Assembly (NCBI GenBank): GCA_947472645.1
Contig: CANJBQ010000023.1
Location: 1-45,418, forward strand
Direction: 5' to 3'
DNA length: 45,418 nucleotides
DNA from: Burkholderiaceae bacterium
GTDB taxonomy: Bacteria > Pseudomonadota > Gammaproteobacteria > Burkholderiales > Burkholderiaceae
The position numbers were made by a program, and so were the translations under genes. Positions 23,702 to 33,308 of the stretch are shown here, piece by piece; within the stretch, counting starts at the first letter, position 1; the number at the start of each line of letters is the position of its first letter. Under the pieces are notes generated by a model, which searched no databases, was not told the origin of the DNA, and worked only from the letters and a program-made list of their open reading frames with translations.

Positions 23702-25789
23702 TTATTTATTACTTGTTTGGGCACAAAGTACCCGTTGAAAGGTGAGGTTGGAAGTTGGCGGTAATTCATTTAAAGAAATCACAATAGCTTGGGGGCAAAC
23801 TCTTCGAGCAATGCGAGAAAACGTTAAGCGCGTCCTAGTCCCACTCACAATGACTGGGGGTAAATTATTATTTTCCATTTCTGCTATTCCGTCAATGACT
23901 TCTTGTCCAAACATTTTAGCAAGAGATGGCTCAATCAGTCCGTCGCTAGCGATGGCGGCAGATCCTATCGATTGCTCGATGAGTCGTTCAAACTCCGGTT
24001 GTACACCGAGTACTTTGTAGTCAGTTTCATCGCCAAAGGTTTCTTGGACGATCGTTCTTCTGAGGGCGTAGCGGATATGCTGGAGCAAATCGAGCGGATC
24101 GGGAAATTTAGCGACATTTTCGCTAGCAATTTCTAGAATCGTCCTCAAATCCTTAATGGGAACACTTTCTTCGAGTAGTAACTGCAAAATGCGTTGTAAA
24201 GAGCTGACCGTAATGACTTTGGGGACCACATCATCAATCAGTTTAGGGTAACTCATCTTAAAGTGATCCAGAAGATCCTGTGTTTCTTGACGCCCTAACA
24301 ATTCACTCCCGTGCTTACGAATAAGGTGGTCAAGATGGGTGGCCATCACGACAGCGGGCTCAACGACGGTGTAGCCTTTGGCAATCGCATCGTCACGCAC
24401 TGCACGATCGATCCAAATTGCCGGCATACCAAAGGTAGGGTCTTTGACGGGCACGCCTGGAATGGGTGCGCTGCCTTCTGGCTGAATTGCAAGTAACTTG
24501 TCGGGTAAGCACTGGCCACGGCCGATTTCTGCACCATAAAGGAGTACCCGGTAGGTTTCAGCGGAAAGTTGTAAATTATCTCGTATGTGGACGGAAGGAG
24601 TTAAAAACCCTACTTCATTAATAAATTTCTTGCGGATGGCTTTGATGCGTTTGATGAGATCGCTTTCATCTCCCTTATCGACCAAAACAATCAGGCGGTA
24701 GGCCAGTTCTAGGCTGAGCGGCTCAATAATCGGCACATCTTTCCAAGCTAGCTCTTCCTTTTCGGGTGCAATCGTAGCCTCGAGCTTAGACTTTTCAGCA
24801 TTCTTTTTAGTGTTTTTGCTCTGAAAATAGGCGAGCGCCCCAAAAACCACCGCAAAGGTGAGAAAAATGAAGTGTGGCATTCCAGGAATGATGCCCAGAA
24901 CCACCATGACGCCAGCTACAACTGATAAGGCATTGGCATTGGCTTGGAATTGTTTGGACATTTGTCCAGAAAAGTTGTCATCGGTGGCAACGCGGGTCAC
25001 TAAAATACCCGCTGCTGTTGAGATGATCAGAGCTGGAATTTGGGCGACCAGACCATCACCAATGGTCAAGGACGCATAGGTGGATAAAGCTTTTACAAAG
25101 CCGAGATCATGCTGCAGGAGGCCGATGAGAAGACCGCCAACCAGATTAATGACGAGGATCATGATACCAGCGACTGCGTCGCCACGGACGAACTTTGACG
25201 CACCATCCATGGAGCCAAAGAAGTCAGCCTCTTGACCGACTTCAGCACGGCGTATTTTTGCTTCTTCTTGTTGAATCAGTCCAGCGTTCAGATCGGCATC
25301 GATTGCCATTTGTTTACCTGGCATCGAGTCGAGGGCAAAGCGTGCAGAAACTTCAGCGACCCGGCCCGCACCCTTAGTAATCACGACAAAGTTAATGATG
25401 GTAATGACAGCAAAAATCACGATGCCGACGGCAAAATTACCGCCAATCAGAAATACGCCGAAGGCTTCGATCACTTTACCAGCAGCATCGGTACCTTTAT
25501 AGCCCTCTAATAGAACGATTCTAGTGGAAGCAACGTTGAGAGAGAGTCGTAAAAGTGTTGTTAATAAGAGAATCGTGGGGAAGGCCACAAAGTCCTTAAA
25601 AGACTTGATGTTGATTGCTGAGATTAAAACGATGATCGAGACGGCAATATTGAAGGTAAATAAAACATCGAGTAAAAATGGTGGCAGTGGCACCAACATC
25701 ATTACCAATACCAGTAAAACGAAGATGGGTACTGCTCCTTGGCCAGTTGGAGTGGGTAATTTCGAGGTATCGAAACCAAAAATTTTCAT
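23702..25789 (-). CDS. flhA: flagellar export gate protein FlhA
   Basis: The 695-residue protein has an N-terminal domain of about eight membrane helices (residues 20-320) with the family signature RFALDSMPGKQMAIDADLNAG, then a large cytoplasmic domain (about 355-695) that docks chaperone-substrate complexes. Length is normal. FlhA is the core of the type III export gate with FlhB, FliP, FliQ and FliR, none of which are in the window. It is the first gene of the operon, and the promoter should lie in the AT-rich region upstream, shared divergently with fliC. Confidence 0.97.
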   Translation of the reverse strand: MKIFGFDTSKLPTPTGQGAVPIFVLLVLVMMLVPLPPFLLDVLFTFNIAVSIIVLISAINIKSFKDFVAFPTILLLTTLLRLSLNVASTRIVLLEGYKGTDAAGKVIEAFGVFLIGGNFAVGIVIFAVITIINFVVITKGAGRVAEVSARFALDSMPGKQMAIDADLNAGLIQQEEAKIRRAEVGQEADFFGSMDGASKFVRGDAVAGIMILVINLVGGLLIGLLQHDLGFVKALSTYASLTIGDGLVAQIPALIISTAAGILVTRVATDDNFSGQMSKQFQANANALSVVAGVMVVLGIIPGMPHFIFLTFAVVFGALAYFQSKNTKKNAEKSKLEATIAPEKEELAWKDVPIIEPLSLELAYRLIVLVDKGDESDLIKRIKAIRKKFINEVGFLTPSVHIRDNLQLSAETYRVLLYGAEIGRGQCLPDKLLAIQPEGSAPIPGVPVKDPTFGMPAIWIDRAVRDDAIAKGYTVVEPAVVMATHLDHLIRKHGSELLGRQETQDLLDHFKMSYPKLIDDVVPKVITVSSLQRILQLLLEESVPIKDLRTILEIASENVAKFPDPLDLLQHIRYALRRTIVQETFGDETDYKVLGVQPEFERLIEQSIGSAAIASDGLIEPSLAKMFGQEVIDGIAEMENNNLPPVIVSGTRTRLTFSRIARRVCPQAIVISLNELPPTSNLTFQRVLCAQTSNK

Positions 25790-26220
25790 CGTTTAGCTAC
25801 GCCCAACGTATCTTCCTTGAATTGAGATCAATCTTTTAGTAAAGAAAAGAAACGAATCCTTTACAGGAATCAATATTTTAATACTAAAAGCGAATAAATA
25901 GTTAAAGTAAAATAGCTTAAATTGATCAGAATTACTTGTTTTTCAATAAAAAAATAAAAAATTATCAGGATAAAGTTTCTGATTTTTTCATAAGAATCCT
26001 AATAAGGTACTTATTTGGAGACAAAATAAATAAAAAAGATCCGTACGAAATGTGCAAAAAACACATAAATTTGAATTAACTACCGCTTAGTGATTGATGA
26101 AAAGCATAAAACCTCTAAGAAATATATCTAAACACTATTCAATCATTAACCGTTAAATAAAGTAACGGGAAGTTAATCGTTTTGAATAGTTCCCAATTTT
26201 TAACCTTTTAGGAGAATGAA
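25790..26220. other. AT-rich divergent intergenic region flhA/fliC
   Basis: There is no supported gene in these roughly 430 bases. The region is strongly AT-rich and separates flhA (minus) from fliC (plus). It holds a sigma-28-like promoter for fliC at 26129-26156. The flhA promoter cannot be pinpointed. Confidence 0.6.
26129..26156 (+). promoter_or_regulatory. sigma-28-like promoter of the flagellin gene
   Basis: TAAACACT and ACCGTTAA are separated by 12 bases. The -10 matches six of eight FliA consensus bases and the -35 keeps TAAA. It lies about 65 bases before the fliC ATG. Confidence 0.5.
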
Positions 26221-27438
26221 ATGGCTGTCATTAACACAAACTTAGCTTCCTTACTTGCTCAAAATTCCTTGAACACTGCACAGGGCGCATTAGCAACTTC
26301 AGTTCAGCGTTTGTCTTCTGGCTTAAGAATTAATAGCGCAAAAGATGATGCTTCAGGATTAGCAATTATTCAAACAATGGCTGGTCACATCAAAGCTTTA
26401 GATCAATCTACCCTGAATGCATCACAGGCTATCAATCTTGCTCAAACCGCTGATACTTCAATGTCTACTGTTCAAGATATTCTTTTAAGAATTCAACAAT
26501 TAGGTGTTGCTGGCGCAAACGGTTCTTTAAGCAATAAGCAAAGAGGTGCAATTGTTACAGAATTAGCAAGTTTGAACACACAAATTAACTCCATCTCTAC
26601 TGGTACTACTTACAACGGTATTCAATTGTTGGGCTCTACCAATACTTTAGGTGCAGGAACATTACAAAATGGCCTCCCATTAGGAACCTCTGGAGCTGTG
26701 TCAAACATCAATGTATCTTCAGCCGCTGCTGGAACAATTACGTTTACGGCTGCCACTGGTTCACTCTCAGCTTTTAACGGTACTACAACTCAGACTATTG
26801 CTTTAGCAACTTTAGCAAATGCTGGCGATTCTGCGAATTATAACTTTAACCAGCTTGGCATAAGTTTTTCTGTTAACGCTTCTCAAGCTTTCACTGACGC
26901 TGCTCAAGCTACAGCGTTAGGTGGAAAAACCGCTATTGTTACCGCAGGTACTATTTCTACATTAAAGTTTCAGGTTGGTGGTTCTCCTACAGCATCTGGT
27001 GATCAAATTTCAGTTGCTGGTTTCAATATTGGTACCACGGCTTCAGCAGGCTCCAGTAACATGTCTGCCTTGGGGACTTTGATTACAGGTGCTGGCACTA
27101 CTACCCAACTGACAGGGTTATCTGGAAACAACGCTGCTACTGACGCACAATGGAATACTGCATTTACATCTTTACAGACAAATGCTACTGCTGCCTTGGC
27201 TGATATTTCAACACAACGTGCAACCTTAGGTGCTGCAATCAATCAGTTAGGTTATATTTCTGCAAACTTAGTTGCTCAATCAGCCAATGAACAAGCCGCT
27301 CGTTCTACTGTTGCTGATACGAACTACTCTGCTGAAACTTCCATGTTGACAAAGGGTCAGATTCTGCAACAGGCTGCAACAGCAATGTTAGCCCAAGCAA
27401 ATCAAATGCCTAACGTTATCCTTTCCTTATTGAAGTAA
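26221..27438 (+). CDS. fliC: flagellin
   Basis: The 405-residue protein has the conserved flagellin ends: MAVINTNLASLLAQNSLNTA and RLSSGLRINSAKDDASGLAI at the N-terminus, and SMLTKGQILQQAATAMLAQA with a final hydrophobic NVILSLLK at the C-terminus. The central part (about 170-300) is Ser/Thr/Ala-rich, as in the variable exposed domain, and would be the target for O-linked sugar. AGGAG precedes the ATG. A strong terminator follows. The codon pattern is uniform and the gene lies beside its cap and chaperone genes. Confidence 0.97.
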   Translation: MAVINTNLASLLAQNSLNTAQGALATSVQRLSSGLRINSAKDDASGLAIIQTMAGHIKALDQSTLNASQAINLAQTADTSMSTVQDILLRIQQLGVAGANGSLSNKQRGAIVTELASLNTQINSISTGTTYNGIQLLGSTNTLGAGTLQNGLPLGTSGAVSNINVSSAAAGTITFTAATGSLSAFNGTTTQTIALATLANAGDSANYNFNQLGISFSVNASQAFTDAAQATALGGKTAIVTAGTISTLKFQVGGSPTASGDQISVAGFNIGTTASAGSSNMSALGTLITGAGTTTQLTGLSGNNAATDAQWNTAFTSLQTNATAALADISTQRATLGAAINQLGYISANLVAQSANEQAARSTVADTNYSAETSMLTKGQILQQAATAMLAQANQMPNVILSLLK

Positions 27439-27450
27439 TTTGATGAAACT

Positions 27451-27488
27451 ACCTGGTTTACCTCATTAGGGTAAACCAGGTTTTTTTG
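27451..27488 (+). terminator. strong terminator after fliC
   Basis: ACCTGGTTTACC and GGTAAACCAGGT form a perfect 12-base stem with a seven-base loop, followed by seven T. Confidence 0.93.
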
Positions 27489-27503
27489 TTAGGGAGAATC
27501 AAA

Positions 27504-27893
27504 ATGAATGTTAACCAATCAAATCCTATTACATCAACAGGTACTCCAGCAGTTGAGCCAGTAGCTATAAAGCAAGTTGACACTTCTGCAATAGATCCTC
27601 AAGTTGTATCAAAAGCAATCTTAGCTTCGGCTCCGAAGCCTGTAAACGTTGTTCAATCTGTAGAGGTCTCAAGAGAGGTGGTCGCTAAAGCCGCTGAGCA
27701 AATTCAATCCTTTGTTCAGTCGATGGGCAGGAATCTCAATTTTTCAATTGATAATTCGACGGGCTTTCATGTGGTGAGGGTTGTTAATCCTGCCACTGGC
27801 GAATTGGTAAGACAGCTTCCATCTCCAGAGCTTTTGAAGATCGCACAGTCAATGTCTGAGTTAAAAAATGCTTTAGTCAGTCAAAAAGCGTAG
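27504..27893 (+). CDS. flaG: FlaG-family protein
   Basis: The 129-residue protein has a disordered N-terminal half and the FlaG domain at the C-terminus: LNFSIDNSTGFHVVRVVN, then PATGELVRQLPSPELLKIA. FlaG proteins influence filament length in several bacteria; the mechanism is not settled. I chose ATG at 27504 because AGGGAGA lies at good spacing; a TTG frame start at 27486 falls in the fliC terminator. The position between fliC and fliD is typical. Confidence 0.9.
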   Translation: MNVNQSNPITSTGTPAVEPVAIKQVDTSAIDPQVVSKAILASAPKPVNVVQSVEVSREVVAKAAEQIQSFVQSMGRNLNFSIDNSTGFHVVRVVNPATGELVRQLPSPELLKIAQSMSELKNALVSQKA

Positions 27894-27946
27894 TAATTGG
27901 CACATAAATTGCTTTAATCTATATAAATATTGAGTAAGGGAATTGT

Positions 27947-29434
27947 ATGTCGACAAGTGTTAGCGCTACTTCAACGAATGGAACAACGTCTATTGACGTT
28001 GCTTCCATTGTTAGTGGTTTGATGACGATCGCGAATAAGCCTTTAGACACTTTAAATACCAAAATTACAAATGATCAAGCTGTGATTAGTGATTTTGGGA
28101 TTCTTAAATCGAAACTTTCAGCTTTTCAAACGGCGTTAAATGCCTTTGAGACACCTGGTAGTTATCAAAACGTTTCTACTGCGGCCTCAAATTCATCTAT
28201 TGTTGCTGCGTCCGCAAACACTGGCGCCCAACTTGGACGGTATAGTTTAAATATCACTCAAACTGCAGAAGCATCAAATATTTCAGTTTCTGGTTTCTTA
28301 ACAGCAAAAGATGCAGTTACTTTAGGAGTGAATGGTTTTGAAGTAACTATCGGTGCGAAAACGTATTTTTCTAATGTTCCAAATGTTGGGAGTGTCTCAG
28401 GTGTCACAACACCGGCACTAACTTCAGGCACGATCAGTGATGTCAACAATTGGATTAATGCAATTGCTGTCAACAATGGTGCAAATATTTCCTCTAATAT
28501 CGTTCAACAAAGTGCTGGCCAATTTGCGCTTGTTATTAGTGGAACCAAAACAGGAATTACAAATTCGCTTGGTTTTGCAGGTTTAAATGGCCGTTCTGTT
28601 GTAACGACGAATAACATATCTACAAGTTCTTCAGTGGCATATCTGAACGGCGCTGTTGATAATTCGGGGAATCCTGTATCAATAAATTCAACCGCACGTG
28701 ACTCTCTACTTACTGTAAATGGCCTTCAGTTTCAGCGTTCTTCTAATTCTGTAAATGACGTAGTCAATAATGTTACCTTTAACATTGGCTCAACTGGTTC
28801 AGGTCTAGTTACTGTCAATCAAGGTACAGACAATTCAAGTACCTTGATTAATAATTTCATTACGACATATAACGCTATGTTGGCACAGTACAAAACGATG
28901 ACAGCTAACTCTCGTAATTCAAGCAGTGGTACCGCTACAGGAAGTATTGGCTCTCAGTCAGCGGCACTGACGTTGTCATTTGTAGATGATATTAAAAACT
29001 CTATCGGACAAGGCGCACTTCTTGGAACTAACTACATTAGTTTAGCCACAATGGGTATTGATTATCAAATTGATGGTACTCTTAAATTCAATCAGACTAA
29101 CTATAACCAAGGCATTTCAAGCGGAATTTTAAGTTCCTTGAGTCAAGGTGTTGCGGTTGGTGGTCAAGTCGGTAGTACTAGAGATTTAGCTAAAATTTTG
29201 ACAACGGCTTTAAATCCAGATGGATCAATTTCATCTTATATCAAGACAGAAAATCAAGATATCACTAATACACAATCTAAAATTTTAACATTGAAAGATC
29301 AATTAAAAACTTTACAATCAAGCTACACTCAACAGTATTCAGCCTTAAATACGCTTTTATATAACCTTAGTCAAACAAGTAACCAGTTGACTAGCTCTTT
29401 AACTGCTATAACAAATATTAATGCTTCTAAATAA
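27947..29434 (+). CDS. fliD: flagellar cap protein FliD
   Basis: The 495-residue protein has the FliD N-terminal domain (IDVASIVSGLMTIANKPLDT at about 17-36) and a C-terminal domain with a long coiled coil (QDITNTQSKILTLKDQLKTL). The centre is Ser/Asn-rich and variable. FliD forms the cap at the filament tip and drives flagellin folding after export. GGGAA precedes the ATG. Its stop overlaps the fliS start by one base (TAATG), so the two are coupled. Confidence 0.95.
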   Translation: MSTSVSATSTNGTTSIDVASIVSGLMTIANKPLDTLNTKITNDQAVISDFGILKSKLSAFQTALNAFETPGSYQNVSTAASNSSIVAASANTGAQLGRYSLNITQTAEASNISVSGFLTAKDAVTLGVNGFEVTIGAKTYFSNVPNVGSVSGVTTPALTSGTISDVNNWINAIAVNNGANISSNIVQQSAGQFALVISGTKTGITNSLGFAGLNGRSVVTTNNISTSSSVAYLNGAVDNSGNPVSINSTARDSLLTVNGLQFQRSSNSVNDVVNNVTFNIGSTGSGLVTVNQGTDNSSTLINNFITTYNAMLAQYKTMTANSRNSSSGTATGSIGSQSAALTLSFVDDIKNSIGQGALLGTNYISLATMGIDYQIDGTLKFNQTNYNQGISSGILSSLSQGVAVGGQVGSTRDLAKILTTALNPDGSISSYIKTENQDITNTQSKILTLKDQLKTLQSSYTQQYSALNTLLYNLSQTSNQLTSSLTAITNINASK

Positions 29435-29841
29435 TGTCCTACGCTTCTAGAGCCTATTCAAATAACCAAGCCGAAACAGATGTTTCGAGTTCAAACTCCA
29501 AAGATCTTATATTGTTGGTTTACGAGCGTGTGTTTGATAATTTAAGGCAGGGTAAAAGAGAAATTGAGGAAGGAAAATATGGCATCCATTTTTTTTCCAA
29601 AGCAAGTGACTTAATTCATCACGGGCTATTAGCCGCCTTAGATCATAATAAGGGTGGTGACATTTCTCGAAATTTAGACAAAATTTACAAGTGGGCCCTG
29701 CAAGAAATTATTCAGGCAAGAGCAGAAAAGTCCTCACATAGAATCCAAAATGTTATCGACACACTAACCCCTCTTTATGAAGCTTGGGCTCAAATCATCC
29801 CCTCAAGAAATCCAGTTATTACCCCTTTAAGTCTAATTTAG
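29434..29841 (+). CDS. fliS: flagellin export chaperone FliS
   Basis: The 135-residue helical protein has the FliS pattern: SYASRAYSNNQAETDVSSSN at the start, LILLVYERVFDNLRQGKREI (about 27-46) and the later helix with LIHHGLLAALDHNKGGDIS. FliS binds the flagellin C-terminus in the cytoplasm and prevents early polymerisation. It is coupled to fliD. No fliT is recognisable downstream; a glycosyltransferase gene follows instead. Confidence 0.95.
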   Translation: MSYASRAYSNNQAETDVSSSNSKDLILLVYERVFDNLRQGKREIEEGKYGIHFFSKASDLIHHGLLAALDHNKGGDISRNLDKIYKWALQEIIQARAEKSSHRIQNVIDTLTPLYEAWAQIIPSRNPVITPLSLI

Positions 29842-30000
29842 TTTTAACTCCATTTGAAGCGAATTTTTTAATTTGAAATTTAGTGAGGGTGTTCAAATCA
29901 AGTTACATTTTTCTCTGTGGATGGTCTTACTATCGAACTAGTATTTTTATTATTTTAAGAATGTAATGTAATATGAATAAAAATTACTTGATTAATATAA

Positions 30001-32502
30001 ATGAAAAAATCTAAAATAGAATCGCTACTAAAAGAAGCTCTAAATCATCATCAGAATTTGGATTTTATTAATGCTAGAAAAATATACGAAAAAATTATCC
30101 ATAAAGACCCCTCTCATTTTGATGGATATAAATTATTAGCCACTCTAGAAGCGCAAAATAATAATATTTCTTTAGCGAGTGCCTTATTTTTGAAGGCATA
30201 CAAGATAAATTCTAAAGACAAATCTTTGCTTAATAATATGGGGGGAGTTGCTCAAATAGAAAAGAAATATGATTCTGCAATTAATTATTTAAATCAAGCT
30301 TTAGCCATTGACCCTCTGTATTACGATGCTTTATATAATTTAGGATCTGTATATCAGGACCTAAATAAGAATAATGATGCCTTCGCCATTTACGAAAAAG
30401 CGATTCAAATTAATAAAACTGATTTCAGATCTTTTAATAATTTGGGAATTGTATTAATCAACCTAGCAAATTACGAAAAAGCATTAGAAAATTTTCGGAA
30501 GGCCTTAGATCTTCAGCCCCAAAATGCAGAAGTCTTGAACAATATTGGAAAGTTATTTCTGGTTCAAAAAAAATATCAAGAAGCTTTGGATTGTTTTTCT
30601 CAATCAATTAGTCTGAATAATCAACTTATTGAACCTTTTTTGAATCTTGCGGAATCCCTTAAAAAACTAGGCAACTACGATATTGCGTTGCAAACCTATG
30701 ATGCCGCAATTAACTTAAATATTGCAAATGCCAAGACCTACTTTAGTAAAGCCCAACTATTGGAAGAGATAGAATTATATCCCCAGGCACTTGCAAACTA
30801 TGAGAAATCGATTCAGTTGGATCCTGTAGTTGCTGGAATACATCTCAACAAAGGAAATGTGCTTAAAAAAATGCGGAAGTATGAGGATGCTTTAGCAAGT
30901 TATGAACAAGCAAAATTGATAGATCCTAAATACTCAGAGGCTTTTTCTAATGCTGGTGCCGTTTATCATGATTTACAAGATTATGATAAATCTATTGAGC
31001 AGTATGGCCTTGCTATTTCCTTGAATGCTAATAATGGTGATGCATACTTTAATCGAGGCAATACAAGAAAAGAAATGAAGGACTTCAAAGGGTCATTAGA
31101 GGATTTAAATAGGGCCTTACTTTTAAATCCATCATTTGATTACTTGATTGGTGATATGCTCTACTCGAAAATGTATATTGCTCAATGGCAAGATGTTGAC
31201 TTTACCCTGAACAGACTTGCTCAAAAAATTATTTCTAGTCAGAGAGCTTCAACTCCATTTCCTTGTGTAACCTTACTTGATTTGCCTGAAATTCATTATT
31301 TGGTAGCTAAAATATATTCAGAAGATAAAGCTAAACCAAATGCTGCTTTAGGGCCATTAGAGAAAAGAGAACCTAAATCAAAAATTAAGATTGGATATTA
31401 CTCATCTGATTTTTATAATCATGCAACGGCTTATCTTATGGCTGAAATGTTTGAATTGCACGATAAAAACAAATTTGAAATCATAGGAATGTCTTTTGGG
31501 CCTCATACAAATGATGAAATGCAAAATCGTCTGACTGTAGCTTTTGATCAAATATACCAAGTCAATCATCTCTCAGATTTAGAAATTGCTCATTTATCTA
31601 GAGATATTCAAATAGATATTGCGATTGATTTGAAAGGTTATACACAAGGGTCTCGACCAGGAATTTTTGCTCATCGAGCGGCTCCATTGCAAGTCAATTA
31701 CTTGGGATACCCTGGAACTATGTCGGCGCCATATATTGATTATTTAATTGCTGATAAAAATATTATTCCAGAAGATTCTCAGCAGTTTTATTCGGAAAAA
31801 ATCGTCTATTTACCAAACTGTTATCAGGTAAATGATTCAAATAGAAAGGTGGGTAATTTACCCATAACAAAAAAAATATTAGGACTACCTGAAGAGGGCT
31901 TTATATTTTGTTCGTTCAATGGGGGATATAAAATAACTCCTAAGATGTATACAACTTGGATGAAAATCTTAAGCCGCGTCCCAAATAGTATTTTGTGGTT
32001 ATTGAAGGAAAACGAAGACGCAATAGTAAATCTTCGTGCAGAGGCCAAAAAAAGAGGGGTAGATGAAAGTAGGATAATTTTTGCGCCGCGCCAACAAATC
32101 GCTGATCATCTTCAGCGTTATTATTTTGCGGACCTTTTTTTAGATACTTTCCCATGTAACGCACATACAACTGCAAGTGATGCTATCTGGTGTGACCTAC
32201 CTCTGGTTACCTATACTGGAAAGGGATTTGCTAGTAGAGTGTCTGCAAGCATACTTGATGCAATGGGCTTGAATGAATTAATTACTGACTCCTTTGATGA
32301 GTTTGAGGAAAAAGCTGTTGAACTAGCATCCAATCAATCTAAGCTTGATGAATTAAAAAATAAGTTGATACAGAACAAAAAGACCTCAACACTTTTTAAT
32401 CCTAAATTATTTACTAAAAACCTTGAAAGGGCATATATGGTGATGTTTGATCGTTACCTCAATAATTTGCCTACTGAACATTTAAATATAGAAACTTTAT
32501 GA
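30001..32502 (+). CDS. TPR/SPINDLY-type O-linked N-acetylglucosamine transferase (GT41)
   Basis: The 833-residue protein has roughly ten tetratricopeptide repeats (about 1-385) and then a GT41 catalytic region (about 450-800). The catalytic part shows KIGYYSSDFYNHATAYL, APLQVNYLGYPGTMSAPYID, FCSFNGGYKITPKMYTTW and DTFPCNAHTTASDAIW, all characteristic of the OGT/SPINDLY family. Such enzymes attach sugar to Ser/Thr in the cytoplasm. The gene lies right after fliS, and the flagellin has a Ser/Thr-rich centre, so flagellin is the likely substrate (inference). About 160 bases separate it from fliS. Confidence 0.88.
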   Translation: MKKSKIESLLKEALNHHQNLDFINARKIYEKIIHKDPSHFDGYKLLATLEAQNNNISLASALFLKAYKINSKDKSLLNNMGGVAQIEKKYDSAINYLNQALAIDPLYYDALYNLGSVYQDLNKNNDAFAIYEKAIQINKTDFRSFNNLGIVLINLANYEKALENFRKALDLQPQNAEVLNNIGKLFLVQKKYQEALDCFSQSISLNNQLIEPFLNLAESLKKLGNYDIALQTYDAAINLNIANAKTYFSKAQLLEEIELYPQALANYEKSIQLDPVVAGIHLNKGNVLKKMRKYEDALASYEQAKLIDPKYSEAFSNAGAVYHDLQDYDKSIEQYGLAISLNANNGDAYFNRGNTRKEMKDFKGSLEDLNRALLLNPSFDYLIGDMLYSKMYIAQWQDVDFTLNRLAQKIISSQRASTPFPCVTLLDLPEIHYLVAKIYSEDKAKPNAALGPLEKREPKSKIKIGYYSSDFYNHATAYLMAEMFELHDKNKFEIIGMSFGPHTNDEMQNRLTVAFDQIYQVNHLSDLEIAHLSRDIQIDIAIDLKGYTQGSRPGIFAHRAAPLQVNYLGYPGTMSAPYIDYLIADKNIIPEDSQQFYSEKIVYLPNCYQVNDSNRKVGNLPITKKILGLPEEGFIFCSFNGGYKITPKMYTTWMKILSRVPNSILWLLKENEDAIVNLRAEAKKRGVDESRIIFAPRQQIADHLQRYYFADLFLDTFPCNAHTTASDAIWCDLPLVTYTGKGFASRVSASILDAMGLNELITDSFDEFEEKAVELASNQSKLDELKNKLIQNKKTSTLFNPKLFTKNLERAYMVMFDRYLNNLPTEHLNIETL

Positions 32503-32529
32503 GATATACAAATTGAGGAAATTTACTCT

Positions 32530-33300
32530 ATGAAGGCTGTTATTTTGGCAGGTGGGCTGGGAACACGAATATCAGAAGAAACGAATATTAAGCCAAAACC
32601 AATGGTAGAAATTGGTGGAAAGCCCATTTTGTGGCACATCATGAAGTTGTATGCCGCAAATGGCATCAATGAATTTATTATTTGTTGTGGTTATCGGGGT
32701 TATGTCATTAAGGAGTACTTTTCAAACTACTTTTTGCATATGTCAGATGTGACTATTGATATGAGGATTAATCATATGGAGGTTCATAGTAAAAATGCTG
32801 AGCCGTGGAAGGTTACCTTAATTGACACAGGTGATCATACCAATACAGGTGGTCGTTTAAAAAGAGTAGCTGAATACATCAAAGATGATGAAGCATTTTG
32901 CTTCACTTATGGGGATGGTCTATCGAATCTCAATATCAAAAAAAGTATCGCTTTTCATCAGTCTCATCACAAATTAGTCACCTTAGCCGCAGTCCAACCA
33001 CCTGGTCGGTATGGAGCAATAGAAAAAGATGGTGCGGAGGTTACTAGTTTTGTTGAAAAGCCTAGCGGTGATGGGGGATTTATTAACGGAGGTTTTTTTG
33101 TTTTATCACCCAAGGTACTGTCTTATATTAAGAATGATTCATCTCCATGGGAGGGTGACGCGCTTAAAAAATTGGCAAAAGAAGGTGAGGTGAGGGCCTT
33201 TGAGCATAAAGGTTTTTGGCATGCCATGGATACACTCAGAGATAAAAACCACCTGGATGCTTTATGGCAAAGTAACGAAGCTCCTTGGAAGGTTTGGTAA
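32530..33300 (+). CDS. rfbF: glucose-1-phosphate cytidylyltransferase
   Basis: The 256-residue nucleotidyltransferase has the signature AGGLGTRISEETNIKPKPM at the start and the RfbF-specific DTGDHTNTGGRLKR segment near residue 100. It makes CDP-glucose from glucose 1-phosphate and CTP, the first step to CDP-linked 6-deoxy and 3,6-dideoxy sugars. The next gene, rfbG, uses its product. GAGGA precedes the ATG. Length is normal. Confidence 0.95.
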   Translation: MKAVILAGGLGTRISEETNIKPKPMVEIGGKPILWHIMKLYAANGINEFIICCGYRGYVIKEYFSNYFLHMSDVTIDMRINHMEVHSKNAEPWKVTLIDTGDHTNTGGRLKRVAEYIKDDEAFCFTYGDGLSNLNIKKSIAFHQSHHKLVTLAAVQPPGRYGAIEKDGAEVTSFVEKPSGDGGFINGGFFVLSPKVLSYIKNDSSPWEGDALKKLAKEGEVRAFEHKGFWHAMDTLRDKNHLDALWQSNEAPWKVW

Positions 33301-33308
33301 AGCGGGTG

